Source: an uncultured Anaerotruncus sp. | GTDB taxonomy: Bacteria; Bacillota; Clostridia; Oscillospirales; Ruminococcaceae | Assembly (NCBI GenBank): GCA_910586875.1 | Contig: CAJUJI010000087.1 | Coordinates: 1-12,104, forward strand | Length of the DNA: 12,104 bases | Direction of reading: 5' to 3' | Part shown: positions 6,687 through 12,104 of the stretch, one piece after another | How positions within the stretch are numbered: the stretch's first letter is position 1 | Layout of the letters: each line of letters opens with the position of its first letter | The notes under the pieces: generated by a model | What the model was told of the DNA's origin: nothing | The model's input: only the letters and a program-made list of their open reading frames with translations | The model's database searches: none | Program-made: the position numbers and the translations under genes

Positions 6687-7505
6687 TCAGATTACAATGT
6701 GCATCGGGCCTTGGCTATCCGCATCCTCTCCCAACGCTTCGCGAAAAGACAGCAAATCCTGTCGCAGCTGTTCCATAAAGATATACATATCTCCCGAATG
6801 AAACACCATATTCATACCGGTCGCTTTGGCCCACGCAATCTGCCGCTCGATGCCACCCATATAATGCACACCTGCCGCAATACCTTTTTCTCTCGTTTTG
6901 CGCAGAATTTGGAGAACCGTCTGCTCAAACTCCTCGCTATCGTAATCGTTGGGATGCCCCAAACTGTACGATAGGTCGTTCGGTCCAATCACAATGCCAT
7001 CCAACCCTGGGACCGACAGAATTTCATCCAGATTTTCCAGCGCAGGGATGCTCTCAATATTGACAAACAGCAGCCGGTTGCGGTTGTTCTTTTCCAAATC
7101 CGCCTGCACCTCAGCCGGCAGGGAAATTTCGCCCCGCAACGCCTGCTCTAACACCTTGCCTTTGATTGGTTTATAGTGAACTGCTCCCACCAACGTACGG
7201 ACCTGCTCTGCCGTTTCGATATAGGGGGCCAATACGCCATGAGCGCCAGCGTCCAGCACCTGAGAGGCCATATAGGGGTCCGGCGACGGAATGCGCACGA
7301 TCGGCGCCAGCTTTTTTGCCGCATAAAGATTGCACATCGCAGAAAGGGTATACAAATCCAGTCCTACATGTTCGGTATCAATAAAAACAAAATCCAGGCC
7401 AGCTTTGTCGATATATTTAACCCATTTTGGGGAAGGCGAAACGATCAGCGTCCCACAGATGGTTTTGCCCGCTGCCATCGCCTGTTTGCACTCATATCCT
7501 GTCAT
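6687..7505 (-). CDS. HpcH/HpaI-family 2-oxo-acid aldolase
   Basis: This 272-residue class II (metal-dependent) aldolase belongs to the family of HpaI, GarL and RhmA, which reversibly cleave 2-oxo-4-hydroxy acids to pyruvate and an aldehyde. The active-site set corresponds to HpaI positions I recall: DTEHVGLD with D43 and H46, R71 in VRIP, metal ligands E151 (NIES) and D177 in GPNDLS. The GAHGVLAPYIETAEQV stretch (87-102) is the family's central barrel signature. The segment after it ('HYKPIKGKVLEQAL') departs from the common 'YPP.G.RG' form, so substrate specificity probably differs from the characterised members. The start ATG 7505 lies five bases after the upstream stop, with AGAAGGA in the end of that gene as ribosome-binding site, so the two are translationally linked. 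Confidence 0.9.
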   Translation of the reverse strand: MTGYECKQAMAAGKTICGTLIVSPSPKWVKYIDKAGLDFVFIDTEHVGLDLYTLSAMCNLYAAKKLAPIVRIPSPDPYMASQVLDAGAHGVLAPYIETAEQVRTLVGAVHYKPIKGKVLEQALRGEISLPAEVQADLEKNNRNRLLFVNIESIPALENLDEILSVPGLDGIVIGPNDLSYSLGHPNDYDSEEFEQTVLQILRKTREKGIAAGVHYMGGIERQIAWAKATGMNMVFHSGDMYIFMEQLRQDLLSFREALGEDADSQGPMHIVI

Positions 7506-7510
7506 GTCAT

Positions 7511-8269
7511 CTATCCTTCTTCCTCGTTCGGCGCCTGCGTCACCCGCAAAATCCCTTCATACAGGTTGCAGGCTGCGTCCGGCTGATAGCCGTACACCAA
7601 AAATACATCCAACAGATAGGGCACATATGCTGTACCGCAGAAGGCAGCAGCAAATGCCATCCCTGCAATTTCGCTCAGGCAGCCCACACGAGAGCTGCTG
7701 TGAAAGGGCCCCAGTTTCCAAAGCGGCAATCGATAGGCCCTTGTAAAAAGTGTGGCCTCCTGCTGTTCAAGATAGTGAAACAGCTCATGTGCCAGCAGCA
7801 AATTTTCAATCTCCTGCACGCTGCGGATGGGCAGTCCATGGTATTGCCCCAACAGCGTTTGCGCCTGCTTGAGACAATCGGTGAACAGCGTAAGCTGGCG
7901 CGGCGGCTTAAACTGCGCAAAAATTACAAAGCCGCCGTCATTGGCTTGCGGTTCCCGCCGCACCTCCAGCCCCAGCTTTTCAGCGCAACCGGCCGGAGAC
8001 AGCCCGCCATAGCTGCTGCGCAGCGCACGCGCCTGCTGCTGCCCGCAAGCAACCGCCTGCGCAGTCAGCTCCAGCCGCGCCTGCCGGTCGATGCGCCCAC
8101 GCAGCGGTTCGCGGCTAAAGGCGTAAAGCCCCCACTGCTCCTGCGTCAGCGCAGCCAGTGTTTTTATCATTTCAGGCAGCGGATATTGCTGTACGGTCGG
8201 CTGCTGCTGACTCAGGCCAGAGCGGAACGGGTTTCCACGAAAGAACGAATCATTCCAATCTTTTTTCAT
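7511..8269 (-). CDS. Putative zinc metallopeptidase-like protein (HExxH, ImmA/IrrE-like)
   Basis: The family is not firmly recognised. Residues 157-167 contain LLLAHELFHYL, a proper HExxH zinc motif (161-165). Thirty-five residues later 'SEIAGMAFAAAF' (199-210) offers E200 as third ligand, the arrangement of gluzincins such as ImmA/IrrE. The preceding part (69-130: a helix rich in A and Q, 'SPAGCAEKLGLEV', then a short strand pair ending in LTLF) also resembles the N-terminal half of that family. The first 35 residues are polar and Gln/Pro rich. There is no signal peptide or convincing membrane helix. The gene starts four bases after the hydantoinase-type gene, has no good ribosome-binding site of its own, and ends five bases before the aldolase start, so it is embedded in the operon. 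A protease in a catabolic operon is unexpected: it may process a regulator or enzyme, or be an enzyme of another kind. Confidence 0.6.
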   Translation of the reverse strand: MKKDWNDSFFRGNPFRSGLSQQQPTVQQYPLPEMIKTLAALTQEQWGLYAFSREPLRGRIDRQARLELTAQAVACGQQQARALRSSYGGLSPAGCAEKLGLEVRREPQANDGGFVIFAQFKPPRQLTLFTDCLKQAQTLLGQYHGLPIRSVQEIENLLLAHELFHYLEQQEATLFTRAYRLPLWKLGPFHSSSRVGCLSEIAGMAFAAAFCGTAYVPYLLDVFLVYGYQPDAACNLYEGILRVTQAPNEEEG

Positions 8270-8273
8270 TCTA

Positions 8274-10403
8274 TCACAATTTATTCCTTGCGCCTACTAC
8301 TACCAGTTCATCTTCCGGATGTAGCAGCTGAATTTCGGTATCCATAATCATCAGAATGCTGTCTAAACTGGTAGAGCCGGCAAAATCCATCACCTTTGAG
8401 CCCACGCAAAGATAAAAGTCCGGGTGTAAAATTCCGTCCGTGCCAAACACCGACATGCTTTCCCACAGCTCCCGCACAGCTGCCTGATACTCGCCCGCTT
8501 TGGTGGTGAGCATCCTGCCATCGCTGCGCTGGACCTTAATAAACCCGTTTTTATCCAAAATGCGCACCGGTTGTACCTCTCCATTGGAAACGCCGCCAAA
8601 AATCCAAATGCTTCCATACTGCTTGAGCAGCTGCGTCTGCTCCGGCTGAATGCCCATATCTGCGGCAGCCAGCGCCTGCGCCTCCTCTTGGGTACACTGG
8701 CGCATCATCTCACTGGACTTGACCTCGTTCGAGCCCAGCGCAATCGCTGTCACCTTAGAGGTGGTCTGGTCAATTTCAACATGCACCTCTATCGAGTCGG
8801 GCACCGCGCCACTGTCAATGGCCTTGCTGATCGCCTCCTGTTTGATCGCACGAATATCCTCCGGCGTGGGGTTCGGAATGACGCGTTCCACAACGTCGCG
8901 GACCATCGCCAACGCCACACCGATGGAGGAGATCACCTCTGCATTTTCGGGAATGCTGTAACGCAAATCCATCTTATCCGCACAGTAGCCAATCAGCGCT
9001 GCTGCACCGCCTCCAACACCGACCAGTGAAATTTGGTCGTGTTCCAAACGGTATTTTTCCGCAAAGCCGTCGATGACCGGCTTAATCTTCTCATAGCTCT
9101 TGTGCAAAATCTGGGTGGCAACCTCCTCCACCGTCAGGCCAAGGTATGCTGCCAACGGTTCCATCGCTTTACGTGCTGCTGCCGCATTTCCATAGGAGAA
9201 ATACTGTGGATCTACCAGGCCCAGCACATTTGCCGCACAGGTGTTGGTAATTGCAATCCGTTTGCCGCTTTTCAGCCGGATTGCCACATAGTCGGAAGGA
9301 TCGCCTGGCTTTGGCGAAAACAGCTCGACCTGTGGATCTACAATTTCAGATTCATCGGTGAATACCGCATAATCCATGCCCGCAATATGGGCGGAACGCG
9401 GCCCTACATCCGCCACACAGCCCTTGCCAGCCCGCACCATACTGCCGCCCGCTACACCTAAAACGCGCACATCCAGCGAGCTAATATAGGTCTGGTGGCC
9501 GCCGACTACCGCATAATCGATGCCTGGGCGCCCGTTTTTGATCACGCCGATATTGGTGGTCGTGCCACCGACCTCAAAGTAAACGCCGTTGGAGGCTCGC
9601 AAATACATCAACGATCCCATCACACTGGCCGCCGGACCGGACAGCATAGTAAGCACCGGGCGCTTTTTCACCTCACTGATGTCCATTACGCCACCATCGC
9701 CCCGCATAATCATCAGCGGCACCGTGACCCCCGCTTGACGTACACTGCGTTCGGTGCTGTTGGCAGTATGCAGCATCTTTGGCAGAATGCTCGCATTGAT
9801 TGCCGCGGTGCGTGTGCGGCGGGTAAGCCCATACAGCTTGGTAATTTCAGAGGCCATCGTTGTGAGCAGCCCCATCTCCGAAGCGGTTTCATAGATGGTC
9901 TGTTCATACCTTGTATCATCCACGCCAAACGCCATGGAGGGAACGATCACCTCTGCCCCTTGTTCTTTTAGTTGTGCAATCGCCTGCTGAACTGCCGTGT
10001 CACTCCACTTCTTTTTGGACAGAAACGCATTACAGGTATGAATCACCTTGCCCTCCCCCAGCGGAATGTCATCGATACGGCTCTGCCGCTTGGCCAGCAG
10101 CCCTTCCAGACCGCCGCCTGCGATGCCGACCACCCCCACATGTGCCACGTCGCCTTCTATCAACGCATTGGTGGCCTGTGTGGTGCTGTGGGCAACAAAC
10201 ACCACATCCTCCGGCTGGATATTATTTTCCTGCATACACTGTTCAAAGGCAAGTACAACACCTCTCGCCACGCCGTCTGGGTGGTCATGGGTGGTTTTGA
10301 TGGTCACTTTGCCCACAATTTCATTGGTGCTGTTATCGATAGCCACAGCTTTGGTGTGGGTACCGCCCACGTCGATCCCCATTCGGATGGCTCGTTTCTC
10401 CAT
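8274..10403 (-). CDS. Hydantoinase/oxoprolinase-family protein (HyuA-like), stand-alone
   Basis: This 709-residue protein has the HyuA/OplA layout, a family that uses ATP to activate and open cyclic amides such as hydantoins or 5-oxoproline. The N-terminal ATP loop is GIDVGGTHTK (9-18), followed by HSTTQATNAL (72-81), the family's 'HGTT.ATNAL' motif. The core has RGDGG (234-238), SGPAAS (255-260), EVGGTTTN (277-284), LGVAGGSMVR (315-324) and DVGPRSAH (332-339). A late GVGGGAAALIGY motif precedes the C-terminal domain. The family's 'DMGGTSTD' loop is altered to EVGGTTTN. No HyuB partner is in the window, so the exact reaction is open (hydrolase, carboxylase-like activation or kinase). ATG 10403 has AGGAGG ten bases upstream. 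It is the first gene of the tightly packed four-gene block and follows the permease after 187 bases. Confidence 0.82.
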   Translation of the reverse strand: MEKRAIRMGIDVGGTHTKAVAIDNSTNEIVGKVTIKTTHDHPDGVARGVVLAFEQCMQENNIQPEDVVFVAHSTTQATNALIEGDVAHVGVVGIAGGGLEGLLAKRQSRIDDIPLGEGKVIHTCNAFLSKKKWSDTAVQQAIAQLKEQGAEVIVPSMAFGVDDTRYEQTIYETASEMGLLTTMASEITKLYGLTRRTRTAAINASILPKMLHTANSTERSVRQAGVTVPLMIMRGDGGVMDISEVKKRPVLTMLSGPAASVMGSLMYLRASNGVYFEVGGTTTNIGVIKNGRPGIDYAVVGGHQTYISSLDVRVLGVAGGSMVRAGKGCVADVGPRSAHIAGMDYAVFTDESEIVDPQVELFSPKPGDPSDYVAIRLKSGKRIAITNTCAANVLGLVDPQYFSYGNAAAARKAMEPLAAYLGLTVEEVATQILHKSYEKIKPVIDGFAEKYRLEHDQISLVGVGGGAAALIGYCADKMDLRYSIPENAEVISSIGVALAMVRDVVERVIPNPTPEDIRAIKQEAISKAIDSGAVPDSIEVHVEIDQTTSKVTAIALGSNEVKSSEMMRQCTQEEAQALAAADMGIQPEQTQLLKQYGSIWIFGGVSNGEVQPVRILDKNGFIKVQRSDGRMLTTKAGEYQAAVRELWESMSVFGTDGILHPDFYLCVGSKVMDFAGSTSLDSILMIMDTEIQLLHPEDELVVVGARNKL

Positions 10404-10462
10404 AAAATTGAAACCTCCTGTTTTTGGATGGCCGATGGCGTCAAGCTACCGGCATACAATTT

Positions 10463-10480
10463 TGTCACCATCTGATGACA
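10463..10480. promoter_or_regulatory. Imperfect 18-bp palindrome in the permease-HyuA gap
   Basis: TGTCACCATCTGATGACA has seven of eight half-site positions complementary. It lies about 60 bases upstream of the hydantoinase-type gene and could be a regulator site for an internal promoter, but I find no convincing -35/-10 pair near it. Confidence 0.25.
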
Positions 10481-10526
10481 GGCCGCCCGGCGAGGATTAC
10501 TCCCCCGATCTGTGCACGCAAAGCCC

Positions 10527-10547
10527 TTGCCGCGCTACGCGCGGCAA
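10527..10547. repeat. GC-rich intercistronic hairpin
   Basis: TTGCCGCGC (10527-10535) and GCGCGGCAA (10539-10547) pair perfectly over nine bases with a three-base loop. Six A follow on the plus strand, so on the transcribed minus strand the T run precedes rather than follows the stem. It is therefore not a normal terminator for the permease. It may stabilise the 3' end of permease mRNA or set different expression of permease and downstream enzymes. It also resembles a REP-type extragenic palindrome. Confidence 0.55.
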
Positions 10548-10590
10548 AAAAGCTTGCGCAACAGCCCGCCGCATACAGGCCGTAATTAGC

Positions 10591-11940
10591 TTAAAACGCG
10601 GCACCGCCATAGGTAACAAAGGTATAGATCATCAGCACCAGGCAGAACGCCCAGCAAGCCGGTACGCTCTTTTTTAGCCAATCGCCGGTAGAGACCTTGG
10701 TATAGCCGATGCCCCAAGCAGTCCAGGACTGGGTAAAGCAGCCGCTGACATGCATAGACAGGGTTGGAATTCCCATGGTCATCAGTACAAACGGACTTGT
10801 AAAGCCGATGGTGGTCAGGATGTTCGCGGTAGCAGGACCAGCTCCGGCCAGGGTCAGCGGACCACGGAACAAAGCCAAAGGTGCCAATGCCGCGATGAGA
10901 ACGCAGATAAGCAGTGTATTCTTGAGGTTCAGTCCGCCCAACAATACGCCCAGATACGGGGAGGCCAGAGATGCAGCAGCATTGAACATACCGACACACA
11001 GCAAAAAGCACATGAACGGAGCCACGTCTACAACGCCATCATGGAAGTTTTTCGCAAAGAGCTGCGCTGCATCGCTGAATTTTTTCAGCTTGCCGCAAAC
11101 TGCCAGCGCAAAGAAACCAGAGATCAGGAAGCCTGCGATCACAGGGATTTTGAACAGGTACAGCAGAATGACCGGCAGCAACGGCACAATCAGTGCAATT
11201 GCCGGCACCTTGGTGGTGCTGTCCTGCGGAACACTGGTCTGCGCCGCCCAGGCATGAGCGCGGCCCTGGCGCAGATAAATCAGCGAGAAGACAGCCAGAA
11301 TCACCATTTGCAGAACCAGGCAAACGATACCCCAATTAAAATATTCCTGATAGGTATAGGTCTCGGTGATGCCGAACAGGGTCGCCCATTGGTTGTGCTG
11401 TACAGGGCTTATGTAGAGCGCTGCGCCTACCGAGGCGATATAGGAGAAAAGCGCTACCGCCTTGGGGATGCCCAAGCTCATGAGGATCGGCAGCACGATT
11501 ACGCCGATTGCGATGACGGCACCTGCACCATAAACGCCGGAAAAGATGAATACCACCACGAGCGACAGCAAAATCATGGTGAGGCCCGGCTTATCGCCGC
11601 CCAGCTCCACCGTTTTGCGGATAATGGTACTCGCAATTTTGGTTTCCAAAATTACCTGACCAAACCATGCGCCGAACATGACGTTTACCAGGTTTGCGCC
11701 GTAACTTTCTGCACCGCTTTGAAATACCTTGCTCATTGCGGTGACAACATTGGTGGGACAGGCAGCCTCGTTCGCGGCCAAAAATGCCTCGCTTGCCAAC
11801 AGGTTGTTGCCAATCAGCGCCAACGCGGTATACACAACGGCGATCACCAAAAAGCCAATTTGGATACTACCGCCCTTAAAGGTGTAAAACACCAATGCAG
11901 CATAGGCGGCCAGCATGAGAATACCGATCAATACTTCCAT
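10591..11940 (-). CDS. Carboxylate/gluconate-type permease (ion-transporter superfamily, GntP/CitMHS-like)
   Basis: This 449-residue, highly hydrophobic protein has about 11-12 predicted membrane spans by eye, starting with residues 2-19 and 26-43. The central part 'GAWFGQVILETKIASTIIRKTVELGGDKPGL' resembles the re-entrant/helix region of GntP and citrate-type permeases ('G..LG......A..I........G'). Longer loops are polar, for example around 232-248 (RQGRAHAWAAQTSV...). It should import an anionic substrate such as a sugar acid or other carboxylate by ion symport. ATG 11940 has AGGAGGG seven bases upstream. It is the promoter-proximal gene of the catabolic operon; about 160 bases of upstream sequence in the window contain a palindrome. 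Assignment to GntP rather than a neighbouring family is uncertain. Confidence 0.75.
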   Translation of the reverse strand: MEVLIGILMLAAYAALVFYTFKGGSIQIGFLVIAVVYTALALIGNNLLASEAFLAANEAACPTNVVTAMSKVFQSGAESYGANLVNVMFGAWFGQVILETKIASTIIRKTVELGGDKPGLTMILLSLVVVFIFSGVYGAGAVIAIGVIVLPILMSLGIPKAVALFSYIASVGAALYISPVQHNQWATLFGITETYTYQEYFNWGIVCLVLQMVILAVFSLIYLRQGRAHAWAAQTSVPQDSTTKVPAIALIVPLLPVILLYLFKIPVIAGFLISGFFALAVCGKLKKFSDAAQLFAKNFHDGVVDVAPFMCFLLCVGMFNAAASLASPYLGVLLGGLNLKNTLLICVLIAALAPLALFRGPLTLAGAGPATANILTTIGFTSPFVLMTMGIPTLSMHVSGCFTQSWTAWGIGYTKVSTGDWLKKSVPACWAFCLVLMIYTFVTYGGAAF

Positions 11941-12058
11941 TAAGAAACCCTCCTACTTTTTATTTCTGACATGGATGCACGGGCTTGCTCAAACGCTTCG
12001 CTGTTTCCCTCCCTTCGCGGCGCGCAAACGGTCGGTTGATGATTTCGTTCATCCTGCG

Positions 12059-12083
12059 CAATAATTCATTAAATGAACTATTG
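12059..12083. promoter_or_regulatory. 25-bp near-perfect palindrome, probable operator
   Basis: Half-site CAATARTTCATT is mirrored around an A/T centre at 12071, and only one symmetric pair plus the centre deviates. It lies about 120 bases upstream of the permease start, where an operon promoter and a divergent regulator gene beyond the window edge would be expected. The form (TTCATTWAATGAA core) suits a dimeric helix-turn-helix repressor or activator; the family cannot be named. I could not find a confident -35/-10 pair. The rest of the leader, 11955-12058, shows nothing definite. Confidence 0.55.
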
Positions 12084-12103
12084 TGATATTCCTATCCTAT
12101 CAC
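12083..12103. promoter_or_regulatory. Second inverted repeat beside the operator
   Basis: GTGATA (12083-12088) and TATCAC (12098-12103) form an inverted repeat with a nine-base spacer, directly abutting the 25-bp palindrome. It could be a second binding site for the same or another regulator, or part of a divergent promoter. The evidence is only symmetry. Confidence 0.3.
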
Positions 12104-12104
12104 G

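Noticed and set aside
7427..8347. 306-codon plus-strand open frame opposite the HExxH gene
   Set aside because: The composition is rich in Arg, Gln and Pro as expected of an antisense shadow, it has no RBS, and it spans the boundaries of three minus-strand genes.
10527..10556. Hairpin as terminator of the permease transcript
   Set aside because: The T run precedes the stem on the transcribed strand rather than following it.
10750..11943. 397-codon plus-strand open frame opposite the permease
   Set aside because: It is a polar, Gln/His/Arg-rich mirror of a membrane protein gene, which is a typical artefact.

Overview
The window looks like chromosomal DNA of an anaerobic Firmicute, most likely a Clostridia/Oscillospiraceae-type gut bacterium. 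This rests on strong AGGAGG ribosome-binding sites, a well-spaced TTG start, moderate GC content with short AT-rich promoters, U-tailed hairpin terminators, and a BMP-family protein of a kind I associate with that group. The species call is inference. No RNA genes, insertion sequences or CRISPR arrays were seen.

Left part (1-2352, + strand): a 63-residue unrecognised protein ends in a strong terminator. A clear promoter then drives a 651-residue protein in which a ParB-like segment is joined to a BMP-type ligand-binding domain, with no signal peptide.

Middle (2409-5061): a compact type II restriction-modification system. An MvaI/BcnI-family endonuclease gene (+) converges on two overlapping DNA methyltransferase genes (-), and they meet at a shared bidirectional terminator. 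The two methyltransferases carry the same motifs in circularly permuted order: one beta-type (SPPY first, DPFxGxGTT last) and one gamma-type (DPFxGxGTT first, SPPY second). This is the layout I recall for the BcnI (CCSGG) system of Bacillus, but without its small control gene. The methyltransferases have their own extended -10 promoter.

Border (5070-5268): a short open reading frame that looks like the tail of a lost gene, plus a perfect 17-bp inverted repeat.

Right part (5269-12104, all - strand, read right to left): a probable catabolic operon. Its order is a multi-pass carboxylate/gluconate-type permease, a lone hydantoinase/oxoprolinase-family ATPase, an unusual HExxH (ImmA/IrrE-like) protein, an HpcH/HpaI-type 2-oxo-acid aldolase and an FGGY carbohydrate kinase. 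The last four are tightly packed. A 187-bp gap with a hairpin separates the permease from them. A near-perfect 25-bp palindrome far upstream of the permease is a good operator candidate. A plausible reading is uptake of a sugar-acid or lactam-like compound, ATP-dependent ring opening or activation, retro-aldol cleavage to pyruvate (or a related 2-oxo acid) plus an aldehyde, and phosphorylation of a sugar or polyol. The substrate cannot be read from the sequence, and the role of the HExxH protein is unexplained.
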